Below, piece after piece: positions 8,410-16,135 of a stretch of 33,260 nucleotides of DNA. Both the position numbers and the translations under genes were made by a program. The stretch's first letter is position 1. The number at the start of each line of letters is the position of its first letter. The stretch lies in assembly GCA_030593065.1 (NCBI GenBank), contig JAUVHV010000016.1, forward strand, positions 1 through 33,260, in the 5' to 3' direction. The stretch is from Candidatus Omnitrophota bacterium. GTDB taxonomy: Bacteria; Omnitrophota; Gorgyraeia; JABMRG01. Below the pieces are notes generated by a model, which worked only from the letters and a program-made list of their open reading frames with translations, searched no databases and was not told the DNA's origin.

Positions 8410-9024
8410 ATGACTTTGGCGGAAGAGAAATTGAGTAACAAAGAAAAATCGGACAGCAATACAGAGGTGAAGGTGGATAAGGATAAGAAAGCAGAAGAGA
8501 TACGGAAAATTCTACCTAAAGAGCCAGCAAAAGTTTCAGCTCCAGAGCAGCAAGATGAGATGTTTGAAAAGGTGCTCAAGATAAACCGCACTTCAAAGGT
8601 TACAAAAGGTGGAAAGAAGATAGGTTTTAGCGCTTTGGTCGTGGTTGGTGACAGGAAAGGCCATGTTGGATATGGTTTTGGCAAGGCCAATGAAGTTGCT
8701 GATGCGATAAAGAAGGGCCTAAATGACGCACGTAAAACTATGTTTAGCATAGTGCTTAAGGGTTCCACCATACCGCATGAAACGATTGGTGTTTATGGCG
8801 CCGGCAGGGTATTATTGAAACCAGCTGGTGAAGGAACAGGCGTAATAGCCGGCGGAGCAACAAGGGCAATGTGTGACGCAGCGGGCATTAGAGACATACT
8901 TACAAAATGCTTAGGATCAAACAACCCTTTTAATATAGTTAAGGCAACAGCAACAGGTTTTAAGGACTTAAAAGACAAAAATGAAGTGCGTGATTCAGAT
9001 AGCAGGCGTACAGAAAATGAGTAA
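8410..9024 (+). CDS. rpsE: 30S ribosomal protein S5 with charged N-terminal extension
   Basis: S5 (uS5) lies at the mRNA entry site and influences decoding accuracy. The conserved core begins near residue 52 ([26 protein letters not shown]) and includes [13 protein letters not shown] and the [27 protein letters not shown] block. Residues 1-50 are a Lys/Glu/Asp-rich, probably disordered extension, making the protein 204 residues against about 165. A GGGAGGAT ribosome binding site supports ATG 8410. rplO follows after three bases, with no rpmD (L30) between them. Confidence 0.97.
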   Translation: MTLAEEKLSNKEKSDSNTEVKVDKDKKAEEIRKILPKEPAKVSAPEQQDEMFEKVLKINRTSKVTKGGKKIGFSALVVVGDRKGHVGYGFGKANEVADAIKKGLNDARKTMFSIVLKGSTIPHETIGVYGAGRVLLKPAGEGTGVIAGGATRAMCDAAGIRDILTKCLGSNNPFNIVKATATGFKDLKDKNEVRDSDSRRTENE

Positions 9025-9027
9025 AAG

Positions 9028-9525
9028 ATGGCTATAATTGATTATTTAAAACAGGTTAAGGGTGCTAATAAGAAGACTAAAAGGCGTGGATTAGGACAAG
9101 GTTCAGGCCATGGAAAGACAGCCTGCCGTGGCCATAAAGGCCAAACTGCACGTGGAAACACCAAAAAATATAAGGGTGTTGAAGGTGGACAGATGCCGCT
9201 TGCAAGAAGATTGCCAAAGCGAGGCTTTCCAAGCCAGAATAAGAAAGAATATCAGTTGGTTAATACTAAAGGGCTTAATCATTTTTCAGGGAAGGAACCT
9301 ATTACTCCGGAACTTATGAAGAAGAAAGGCCTTATCAAGAATACGCGAGGCCTTATTAAGATATTAAACGCGGATAAGCTGGGAAAGAAGCTTGAGGTGA
9401 GCGCGCATGCTTTTAGTAAAGCAGCTAAGCTTGCTATTGAGCAAGCGGGGGGCAGCGCGGTTTTGTTGAAAAAGAGATCGCCTGTAGGGCAAAAGAAAAA
9501 CCCTTTAATCCCAAATGATTTATAA
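9028..9525 (+). CDS. rplO: 50S ribosomal protein L15
   Basis: L15 (uL15) is a late 50S assembly protein. The Gly/Lys-rich N-terminal arm (RRGLGQGSGHGKTACRGHKGQ), the GGQMPLARRLPKRGF motif and the C-terminal VSAHAFSKAAKLAIEQAGGSAVLL fold are visible. It is 165 residues. It directly follows rpsE, whereas many bacteria have rpmD here. secY starts nine bases downstream. Confidence 0.98.
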   Translation: MAIIDYLKQVKGANKKTKRRGLGQGSGHGKTACRGHKGQTARGNTKKYKGVEGGQMPLARRLPKRGFPSQNKKEYQLVNTKGLNHFSGKEPITPELMKKKGLIKNTRGLIKILNADKLGKKLEVSAHAFSKAAKLAIEQAGGSAVLLKKRSPVGQKKNPLIPNDL

Positions 9526-9534
9526 GGAATATCA

Positions 9535-10884
9535 ATGTTTGCAGCATTAAGTAATATATTTAAGATCCCGGATTTAAGGAGAAAGATCCTTATCACTTTT
9601 GGCTTGATTGCGGTTTATAGAGTTGGCGCGTATATACCTACTCCGGGTATTGATGGTGCGGCACTTGCGAAGTTCTTTGAAAATATGGCAAGAAGTACGG
9701 GCGGTACTCTTTTTGGCATTATGGACCTTTTTAGCGGTGGCGCAATATCAAAACTTACTATATTTGCTTTGGGTATAATGCCTTACATATCAAGTTCTAT
9801 TATAATGCAGCTGCTAACTACAGTTGTCCCTTCTCTGGAGAAACTCGCAAAAGAAGGTGGTGATGAAGGCAGAAAGAAGATAACACAGTATACGAGGCTT
9901 GGAACGGTTCTACTTGCAATAGTACAGGCATTTTTTATAAGCCTCTGGGTTGAAAATCCCGCGCATTTTCAAGGTGTTCAGATTGTACAATTTCCGGGGT
10001 TAGGTTTTAGGCTTTTAACTATATTGACATTTGCCAGTGGTACTGCCTTTATAATGTGGCTTGGGGAGCAGATATCAGAACATGGTATTGGCAACGGTAT
10101 GTCAATTATTATCTCAGCTGGTATTATTTCACGTTTACCTATTGCAATACGGCAGCTGGTACTGTTGCTTTCACCAACATCTGCATTGCAGACTCAGGTT
10201 AGTGTGTTTAAATTACTTTTTATGATACTGTTGCTGGTAGCTGTTATAGTTGCTGTTATACTGATAACACAAGGCCAGCGCAGGATACCTGTGCAATATG
10301 CCAAAAGGATTATAGGCAGGAAGGTATACGGTGGACAGAGCACATACATACCTTTTAGAGTAAATCACGCGGGTGTTATACCTATTATATTCGCGCAATC
10401 GCTTTTGATGTTTCCCGCTACTATAGCTGGTTTTATACCGAATCCTGCTTTTCAAAACGCGGCAAATTTTCTTCTAAAGCAGAATGTTGTATACAGCCTA
10501 TTATACTCGCTTTTAATTGTGTTTTTCTGTTATTTTTATACAGCTATTACTTTTAATCCTGTCGAGGTTTCAGATAACATGAAAAAATATGGTGGTTTTA
10601 TACCGGGAATTCGTCCCGGTAAACCTACGGCGCAATATTTCGAGCATATACTTAATAGGGTTACGCTTCCAGGCGCGATATTTTTAGCAATGATTGCCAT
10701 ATCGCCTAATTGGATAAGCCGTTCATTGCATATCCCTTATCTGGTCGCAAGCTTTTTTGGCGGAACAGCTATACTAATTATTGTAGGTGTTATGCTTGAT
10801 ACTATGAAACAGGTAGAATCACAGCTTCTTATGAGGCATTATGAAGGTTTTTTGAAAAAAGGCAAATTAAGGAGTAGGCGTTGA
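9535..10884 (+). CDS. secY: Preprotein translocase channel subunit SecY
   Basis: SecY is the inner-membrane pore of the Sec translocon, working with SecE/SecG and SecA. The 449-residue protein has the ten-helix pattern. It shows RRKILITFGLIAVYRVGAYIPTPGID (TM1), the plug-region FSGGAISKLTIFALGIMPYISSSIIMQLL block (TM2), EHGIGNGMSIIISAGI (TM4-5 region) and the cytosolic GFIPGIRPGKPTAQYF loop before TM9. The TGA stop overlaps the TTG start of adk by four bases. Confidence 0.98.
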   Translation: MFAALSNIFKIPDLRRKILITFGLIAVYRVGAYIPTPGIDGAALAKFFENMARSTGGTLFGIMDLFSGGAISKLTIFALGIMPYISSSIIMQLLTTVVPSLEKLAKEGGDEGRKKITQYTRLGTVLLAIVQAFFISLWVENPAHFQGVQIVQFPGLGFRLLTILTFASGTAFIMWLGEQISEHGIGNGMSIIISAGIISRLPIAIRQLVLLLSPTSALQTQVSVFKLLFMILLLVAVIVAVILITQGQRRIPVQYAKRIIGRKVYGGQSTYIPFRVNHAGVIPIIFAQSLLMFPATIAGFIPNPAFQNAANFLLKQNVVYSLLYSLLIVFFCYFYTAITFNPVEVSDNMKKYGGFIPGIRPGKPTAQYFEHILNRVTLPGAIFLAMIAISPNWISRSLHIPYLVASFFGGTAILIIVGVMLDTMKQVESQLLMRHYEGFLKKGKLRSRR

Positions 10885-11540
10885 GATTAGTATTATTAGG
10901 CCCACCCGGGGCAGGCAAGGGTACTCAGGCAAAAGTTCTTTCCGGTAAACTCTCTCTCGTTCATATCTCTACAGGAGATATGTTCAGGCAAGCAAGCAAA
11001 AGCGGTAAAGAGCTGGGTAGAAAACTTGCGGATTATATGAACAGGGGAGTTCTGGTACCGGATGAGGTTGTAAACCAGATAGTGATTGAGCGTTTGTCTG
11101 AAGCGGACGTTAAAGATACAGGTTTTATATTAGACGGATATCCGCGCACAAAAGAACAGGCCAGGGTATTGGATGAAGCGCTTAATGATATGGGTATGCA
11201 TCTTGATGTAGTAGTATATATGAAGACTTCGAAAAAGGTTATCCTGTCCCGGCTTACAGGAAGACGGATATGCAGGCAGTGCGGCAGTATTTTTCATGTG
11301 CAGAATATAGCTCCTAAGGTACCCGGTATATGCGACTATTGCGACGGAGAGCTTTATCAGCGTGATGATGATAAAGAAGATACCGTACTAAAACGGCTTC
11401 AGGTTTACCAGGATCAGACTAAGGAGCTGATAGATTATTACACTAAAAACGATGTGCTCAAGACCGTATCCGGTGATTTAGAGGTAAGGCAGCTCTATGA
11501 TGTTCTTTATGAGCTCTTTGGCAGCGAAAGACTTATATGA
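10881..11540 (+). CDS. adk: Adenylate kinase, zinc-LID type
   Basis: Adk interconverts ATP + AMP and 2 ADP in the cytoplasm. The P-loop GPPGAGKGT spans residues 7-15, the AMP-site block STGDMFR follows, and DGYPRTKEQA is present. The LID carries C131, C134, C151 and C154, so it is the zinc-binding form. Its 219 residues match the long bacterial type. The start is TTG at 10881, overlapping the secY stop and preceded by AAGGAG. The gene end overlaps map by four bases (ATGA). Confidence 0.97.
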   Translation: MRLVLLGPPGAGKGTQAKVLSGKLSLVHISTGDMFRQASKSGKELGRKLADYMNRGVLVPDEVVNQIVIERLSEADVKDTGFILDGYPRTKEQARVLDEALNDMGMHLDVVVYMKTSKKVILSRLTGRRICRQCGSIFHVQNIAPKVPGICDYCDGELYQRDDDKEDTVLKRLQVYQDQTKELIDYYTKNDVLKTVSGDLEVRQLYDVLYELFGSERLI

Positions 11541-12289
11541 TAGAAATAAAATCCTCTGAGCAGATTGGAAAGATGAGGCAGGCCTCAGAGATTTTAGTGG
11601 GTGCTTTTGCAGAGATTAAACCTTATATAAAACCAGGTATTACCACTAAGCAACTGGATGATATAGCCAGAAAAAGAATAACATCATCAGGTGCGAGATG
11701 TGCTTTTTTAGGGTATAAAGGTTTTCCAAAGTCGATCTGTACATCTATAAATGAAGAGATTGTACATGGCATACCGAGTGATAGGGTTTTAAAAGAAAAA
11801 GATATATTAAGTATTGATGTTGGAGTTGAGTATAAAGGATATTTCTCAGATGCCGCAATCACAATAGCGGTTGGCAGAATAGGCCCAAAAATAACCAAGC
11901 TCATTGAGATTACAAAAGATGCTTTATATAAAGCTATTGATAGGGTTAAGCTGGGGGGTAGGATCTCAGATATTTCCTGTGTTATTCAAGAGCATGTAGA
12001 GAAAAATAAGTTCTCAGTTATAAGGGATTTTGTAGGCCATGGCATTGGTGCCAACCTGCATGAGGATCCACAGATACCCAATTTTGGCCAGCCCGGCATG
12101 GGCGTCAGGCTAAAGGAGGGTATGGTTTTAGCAATTGAACCTATGGTGAGTTACGGGAAACCTGAAATAGAGATATTAGATGATGGTTGGACAGCTGTAA
12201 CATTGGATCGTAGTTTTACAGCGCATTTTGAGCATACAGTCGCGATTACAACGCAAGGCCCGGAAATATTAACAGATGGAATAATGTAG
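11537..12289 (+). CDS. map: Type I methionine aminopeptidase
   Basis: This enzyme removes the initiator methionine from nascent proteins. The metal ligands of the family are all present: D94, D105, H168, E201 and E232, with the substrate-binding H77 in EEIVHGIP. The GHGIGANLHEDPQIPNF motif is intact. It is 250 residues, without an N-terminal zinc-finger extension. It is coupled to adk by an ATGA overlap, and infA follows after 18 nt. Confidence 0.97.
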   Translation: MIEIKSSEQIGKMRQASEILVGAFAEIKPYIKPGITTKQLDDIARKRITSSGARCAFLGYKGFPKSICTSINEEIVHGIPSDRVLKEKDILSIDVGVEYKGYFSDAAITIAVGRIGPKITKLIEITKDALYKAIDRVKLGGRISDISCVIQEHVEKNKFSVIRDFVGHGIGANLHEDPQIPNFGQPGMGVRLKEGMVLAIEPMVSYGKPEIEILDDGWTAVTLDRSFTAHFEHTVAITTQGPEILTDGIM

Positions 12290-12307
12290 GAAAAGGAAAA
12301 AATTTAT

Positions 12308-12523
12308 ATGAAAGAAGAAGCAATAGAAGTAGAAGGAATTATACTCGAGGCGCTGCCTAACGCGAGATTCAGGGTGCAACTTGAAAATGGACATAAGATA
12401 TTGGCCCATGTTTCAGGCAAAATGAGAATGTATTTTATTAGAATACTACCTGGAGATAAAGTGAAGCTTGAATTGTCTCCTTATGATTTAACAAAAGGCA
12501 GGATTGTATACAGGGAGAAGTAA
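12308..12523 (+). CDS. infA: Translation initiation factor IF-1
   Basis: IF-1 is a 71-residue OB-fold protein that occupies the 30S A site during initiation. The [40 protein letters not shown] core and [25 protein letters not shown] end match the family closely. The position between map and rpmJ is the usual bacterial arrangement. A GGAAAAGGA purine stretch precedes the ATG. Confidence 0.98.
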   Translation: MKEEAIEVEGIILEALPNARFRVQLENGHKILAHVSGKMRMYFIRILPGDKVKLELSPYDLTKGRIVYREK

Positions 12524-12528
12524 TATCT

Positions 12529-12642
12529 ATGAAAGTAAGGTCATCTGTCAGAATAATGTGCGCAGGGTGCAAGATCATAAAACGCAAAGGCGTTATAAGG
12601 GTAATTTGCAAAAACCCTAAACATAAGCAGAGGCAGGGCTAA
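12529..12642 (+). CDS. rpmJ: 50S ribosomal protein L36 (small gene)
   Basis: This 37-residue reading frame begins [11 protein letters not shown] and ends PKHKQRQG, as in bacterial L36 (bL36). C11, C14, C27 and H32 are the zinc ligands, so it is the zinc-binding form. L36 binds 23S rRNA near the base of the L7/L12 stalk region. It lies five bases after infA in the conserved infA-rpmJ-rpsM order, and its upstream region contains only a weak purine stretch (GGGAGAAG). Confidence 0.97.
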   Translation: MKVRSSVRIMCAGCKIIKRKGVIRVICKNPKHKQRQG

Positions 12643-12723
12643 GATTCGGTGTTGGGTGTTCGGTTTGTGGTTATCGCTAAAACCGAAAACCGAAAATAAA
12701 ATAACGAATATAAGGAGTGACAA
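12643..12723. repeat. Short inverted/direct repeats between rpmJ and rpsM
   Basis: The spacer holds TTCGGTTT (12659-12666) facing two AAACCGAA-type copies (about 12680-12695), and a near-duplicated TTCGGTGTTGGG/TTCGGTTTGTGG block. A hairpin between the first and either downstream copy is possible. The final bases hold the TAAGGAGTGA ribosome binding site of rpsM. Confidence 0.55.
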
Positions 12724-13095
12724 ATGCCGAGAATTTGTGGTGTCGATATACCAAAAGAGAAAAGAATTGAAATTTCATTAACCTATATACATGGTGTGGG
12801 CAGGGCGATTTCAGGCCAGATACTTAAGATTGCACAGATCAGTTCTAATGTAAGGGCAAAGGATTTAACAGAAGAAGAGATTGCAAGGCTTACTACTACG
12901 ATACAGAAAAGCCATAATGTTGAGGGAGATCTACGCAGGGAGGTAGCGGGAAATATTAAGCGCCATATGGATATTGGTACTTACAGAGGCCAGCGTCACA
13001 AAAAAGGCCTTCCTGCAAGAGGGCAGTCCAGCAAAACAAATGCCCGTACACGAAAAGGCCCAAAACGTACAGTTGGGGTACAGAGAAAGAAATAA
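12724..13095 (+). CDS. rpsM: 30S ribosomal protein S13
   Basis: S13 (uS13) forms bridges B1a/B1b and contacts P-site t[29 protein letters not shown], the [31 protein letters not shown] block and the basic GPKRTVG tail identify it. It is 123 residues, the typical length. A strong AAGGAGTGA precedes the ATG. Confidence 0.98.
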   Translation: MPRICGVDIPKEKRIEISLTYIHGVGRAISGQILKIAQISSNVRAKDLTEEEIARLTTTIQKSHNVEGDLRREVAGNIKRHMDIGTYRGQRHKKGLPARGQSSKTNARTRKGPKRTVGVQRKK

Positions 13096-13112
13096 TTAAG
13101 GAGATAATAAGA

Positions 13113-13499
13113 GTGGTAAAAAATCTAAAGGCAAAGAAGAAGATTAAGCGGAACGTACCACATGGGGTCGCCTATATTTTAGCGACTTTTAATAATACTA
13201 TTATTACAATAACTGATCCTGATGGTAATACATTGTGCTGGGCATCAAGCGGCGGATCCGGATTCAAGGGGTCTAAGAAGTCCACCCCTTTTGCTGCTCA
13301 GATTGCGGCAGATAAAGCAGCTAAGAGGGCAAAAGAATTTGGTATGCAAAAGATAGATGTATTTGTAAAAGGCCCTGGTTCAGGAAGAGAGTCTACAATA
13401 AGATCTATCCAGGCAGCTGGCTTGCAAGTCAGTTCAATTACAGATACTACGCCTATACCACACAATGGCTGCAGGCCGACAAAAAGAAGGCGTGTGTAA
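13113..13499 (+). CDS. rpsK: 30S ribosomal protein S11
   Basis: S11 (uS11) lies on the 30S platform near the E-site m[26 protein letters not shown], the [19 protein letters not shown] block and the C-terminal [18 protein letters not shown] end are diagnostic. The 128 residues fit the family. The start is GTG at 13113, with AAGGAGATAA upstream. Confidence 0.98.
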   Translation: MVKNLKAKKKIKRNVPHGVAYILATFNNTIITITDPDGNTLCWASSGGSGFKGSKKSTPFAAQIAADKAAKRAKEFGMQKIDVFVKGPGSGRESTIRSIQAAGLQVSSITDTTPIPHNGCRPTKRRRV

Positions 13500-13504
13500 T
13501 TACG

Positions 13505-13588
13505 GTTAAAAGGTTACAAAAGTTACAAAGGCTACAAAAGTTCGATAGCTTAAACTTTTTAACTTTTAAAACTTTTGAACTTTTTAAC
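13505..13588. repeat. AT-rich tandem and inverted repeat between rpsK and rpsD
   Basis: Three head-to-tail copies of a GTTACAAAAG-like unit (about 13513-13541) face AACTTTT-type copies running the other way (13550-13588). The two halves could pair imperfectly over nearly 40 nt. No ORF is present. The rpsD ribosome binding site (AAGGAGTGAT) lies after the repeat at about 13613. Confidence 0.7.
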
Positions 13589-13624
13589 TGCTAAGATAGA
13601 TAGTTGTAAAACAAGGAGTGATAC

Positions 13625-14254
13625 ATGGCGAGGCGTACAGGTTCAATGTGTAGGTTGTGCAGAAGGGAAGGAATAAAATTGTTTATTAAAGGGACGCGTT
13701 GTGTCAGCACCAAGTGCTCTTTTGACAAGAGGGGCTATAGCCCCGGACAACATGGCCAGCGAAGGAGAATCAAGGTATCAGATTATGGTATGCAGCTGCG
13801 CGAGAAGCAGAAGGTAAAGCGTATTTACGGTGTCCTGGAGAAGCAGTTTCGAGGTTATTTTCAAAAATCCGAAAGACAGAAGGGCATTACTGGTGAGATA
13901 TTGCTACAGATGCTTGAGAGGCGGCTTGATAATGTAGTTTTTAGATCTTGTTTTTCAGCTTCCCGCGCAGAAGCGCGTCAGATGGTTAAGCATAATAATA
14001 TCGCTGTAAATGGCGCAAAGGTAAATATCCCTTCGTATCTTATAAAGAAAGATGATGTTATAAGCATGAATGTTATAGAAAAGAGTAAAAAAAGGATAGA
14101 AGAGGGGATGAAAGTCAACAAGGACCGGGGAGTGCCTAAATGGATAAACCTGGATGAGGCTAAGCTTTCAGCAACTGTATTGAATTTACCTGATAGAGAC
14201 GATGTTGGATTCCCTATAGAGGAACAACTTATTGTAGAGCTTTATTCTAAATAG
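13625..14254 (+). CDS. rpsD: 30S ribosomal protein S4, zinc-binding form
   Basis: S4 (uS4) nucleates 30S assembly and in several bacteria represses the alpha operon. C9, C12, C26 and C31 form the N-terminal zinc knuckle (CRLC...CVSTKC). The YGMQLREKQKVKRIYGVLEKQF block and the S4 RNA-binding domain (LERRLDNVVFR...ARQMVKHNNIAVNGAKVNIPSYLIKKDD) follow. It is 209 residues. The AAGGAGTGAT ribosome binding site lies just upstream. Confidence 0.98.
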   Translation: MARRTGSMCRLCRREGIKLFIKGTRCVSTKCSFDKRGYSPGQHGQRRRIKVSDYGMQLREKQKVKRIYGVLEKQFRGYFQKSERQKGITGEILLQMLERRLDNVVFRSCFSASRAEARQMVKHNNIAVNGAKVNIPSYLIKKDDVISMNVIEKSKKRIEEGMKVNKDRGVPKWINLDEAKLSATVLNLPDRDDVGFPIEEQLIVELYSK

Positions 14255-14299
14255 TTTTATAGTTATCTGTGCAAGTAACTAATATAAGGAGTTAAAGAT

Positions 14300-15286
14300 A
14301 TGGGTATAGCTTGGAGAAATTTTGAAATGCCAAAATTGCTGAAAGCCAATGAAGATACGCTTACAGATACTTATGGCGAATTTATTGCTGAACCTTTTGA
14401 AAGAGGCTATGGAGCGACACTTGGTAACAGCTTAAGAAGGGTTCTGCTTTCTTCTGTTGAAGGAACCGCTGTAACCAGCATAAAGATAGAAGGCGTTTCT
14501 CATGAGTTTGCCTCTATACCTGGAGTAGTCGAAGATGTTACGCAGATTATATTGAATATAAAGAGCCTGGTTCTAAGAAGCCATACCGCAGCGCCAAAGC
14601 CTATATATATAAAAGTTCACCGCAAGGGTAAGATTACGGCAAAAGATATTATATCTGATGAGACACTGGATATAATAAACCCTGATATGCATATAGCAAC
14701 TCTTACAAAAAATACCAAGCTTAATATAGAATTGGAAGTCGGTAGAGGCAGGGGGTATGTTCCTTCAGATGGTAATAAGAAAGAGGGGCAGGCTTTAGGG
14801 GTTATTTCCGTGGATTCTCTTTTTAGCCCAGTTGCCAAGGTCAATTTTTTGGTTGAAGATACAAGGGTTGGCCAGGTAACTGATTATGATAAAGTGACTC
14901 TTAAGATCTGGACAAATGGTGCTGTCTCTCCAAAAGAGGCCCTTCTCTACGCATCTAATGTTTTGCAGCGCCATCTGGATATATTTGTAAATTTTGGTAA
15001 ACTTCCGGAAGATCTTGAAATTATTGAGGAACAGGAAGAAGACGCGGAGCTTTTAGATAAGCTGAAGATGCCTGTATCTGAACTTGAGCTCTCGGTTAGA
15101 AGCGCTAATTGCCTTGAAAAGGCGAAGCTTAAGACGATTGGGGAGGTTGTGCGCAGGAGCGAGAGTGAAATGCTCAAATATCGTAATTTTGGTAAGAAGT
15201 CATTGACGGAGATAGCGGGTGTATTGGAAAGCATGGGCTTGTCTTTAGGTATGAAGGCAAAAGATAAATCCATCTCTAAAGAATAA
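14300..15286 (+). CDS. rpoA: RNA polymerase alpha subunit
   Basis: Alpha dimerises to scaffold RNA polymerase, and its C-terminal domain contacts UP elements and activators. The N-terminal domain shows YGEFIAEPFERGYGATLGNSLRRVLLSSVEGTAVT and the GQVTDYDKVTLKIWTNG block. After a linker rich in Glu, the CTD (about 248-320) carries LELSVRSANCLEKAKLKTIGEV and the FGKKSLTEI helix-hairpin-helix. The length of 328 residues is usual. AAGGAGTTAAAG precedes ATG 14300. Confidence 0.98.
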   Translation: MGIAWRNFEMPKLLKANEDTLTDTYGEFIAEPFERGYGATLGNSLRRVLLSSVEGTAVTSIKIEGVSHEFASIPGVVEDVTQIILNIKSLVLRSHTAAPKPIYIKVHRKGKITAKDIISDETLDIINPDMHIATLTKNTKLNIELEVGRGRGYVPSDGNKKEGQALGVISVDSLFSPVAKVNFLVEDTRVGQVTDYDKVTLKIWTNGAVSPKEALLYASNVLQRHLDIFVNFGKLPEDLEIIEEQEEDAELLDKLKMPVSELELSVRSANCLEKAKLKTIGEVVRRSESEMLKYRNFGKKSLTEIAGVLESMGLSLGMKAKDKSISKE

Positions 15287-15315
15287 TGTAAGATAATCGT
15301 GGAAAGATTTATAAC

Positions 15316-15975
15316 ATGAGACATAAAAAACTTAATAAGAGATTAGGCCGGAACAAGTCGCAGAGAAAGCAGCTTATGCGCTCTCTTGCAAGGGCGTTAT
15401 TTATAACGTATAAGATTGAGACAACAGTAGAGAAGGCAAAAGAGGCGCGTAAATTAATAGAAAAGATAGTAACGTATGCTAAGTCCGGACAATTAAAAGA
15501 TATCAGGGCCATGGAAAGCATATTACAAAGCCGCGCGCTTGTTAGCAATATCATAAAAGTAGTATCTCCACTTGCAATGAAAAGAAAAGGCGGCTATACA
15601 AGGATTACCCGAAGCGGTTTTCGCAGAGGCGACGGAGCGCCATTGGCAATACTTGAGCTGACAGATATGCCAGTTATAGAGAAGAAAGTTAAGAAGTACA
15701 AGAAGCAGAAGCCGGCTTCGCAGGTAGTGCCGGAAGATGCGTCTAAGACTAAAAAGCCGGTTCCGCCGAAGGCGGATCAGCCTCCGGCTGAAAAGGCAAA
15801 GGAAGAAAAGAAAGCCGAAGTGCCTAAGAAAGAGGCTGAAAAGCAAGAGCCTAAGGACAAGGTCAAAGAAGAGAAGGCGAAAGATACGAAAAAAACAGAG
15901 AAGCCCGAAAAGCAAAAAGGTGAGAAGAAAGGCCTGTTTGGAAAATTCAAGGGTTTTTTCAAAAAAGATAAATAA
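15316..15975 (+). CDS. rplQ: 50S ribosomal protein L17 with long charged C-terminal tail
   Basis: L17 (bL17) lies near the tunnel exit. Residues 1-118 are the complete fold: MRHKKLNKRLGRNKSQRKQLMRSLARAL, TTVEKAKEARKLIEKIVTYAK and the GGYTRITRSGFRRGDGAPLAILEL end. Residues 119-219 are an added tail of repeated Lys/Glu/Pro-rich segments (KKPVPPKADQPPAEKAKEEKK), ending in a hydrophobic-basic GLFGKFKGFFKKDK. The tail is probably disordered except for that end. The gene closes the r-protein operon, before a terminator. Confidence 0.97.
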   Translation: MRHKKLNKRLGRNKSQRKQLMRSLARALFITYKIETTVEKAKEARKLIEKIVTYAKSGQLKDIRAMESILQSRALVSNIIKVVSPLAMKRKGGYTRITRSGFRRGDGAPLAILELTDMPVIEKKVKKYKKQKPASQVVPEDASKTKKPVPPKADQPPAEKAKEEKKAEVPKKEAEKQEPKDKVKEEKAKDTKKTEKPEKQKGEKKGLFGKFKGFFKKDK

Positions 15976-15997
15976 TCATTTAAGAATGTGATATTTT

Positions 15998-16036
15998 TAA
16001 GAGCAGGGTTGCTATTTTCAGCCCTGCTCTTTTTAT
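15998..16036 (+). terminator. Intrinsic terminator after rplQ
   Basis: AGAGCAGGG (16000-16008) pairs with CCCTGCTCT (16022-16030), with extra GCT/AGC pairing inside the loop, and is followed by a T-run. It marks the end of the tuf-rpsJ-to-rplQ transcription unit. Confidence 0.92.
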
Positions 16037-16066
16037 GCTTATATAATCTCTTAGACTTGTTTTCGG

Positions 16067-16095
16067 TTGACAATTTTTTTCATATAGTGTAATAT
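16067..16095 (+). promoter_or_regulatory. Sigma-70-type promoter for aspartate aminotransferase operon
   Basis: A perfect TTGACA -35 box (16067-16072) is followed after 17 nt by TAATAT (16090-16095), itself preceded by TG. It lies between the rplQ terminator and the 16136 gene, the expected place for a new promoter. A start near 16102 is inferred. Confidence 0.75.
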
Positions 16096-16108
16096 TTAAT
16101 TTTACTAA

Positions 16109-16120
16109 TATACTAGTATA
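16109..16120. promoter_or_regulatory. Perfect 12-bp palindrome, candidate operator
   Basis: TATACTAGTATA is perfectly self-complementary and lies just downstream of the predicted transcription start, upstream of the CGGAG ribosome binding site. The position suits a repressor site or an mRNA 5' hairpin. AT-richness makes chance occurrence possible. Confidence 0.4.
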
Positions 16121-16135
16121 AACTCGGAGAATATA

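Noticed and set aside
13513-13541. Tandem units read as a small CRISPR-like array
   Set aside because: Units are about 10 nt with no spacers, and no cas gene is present.
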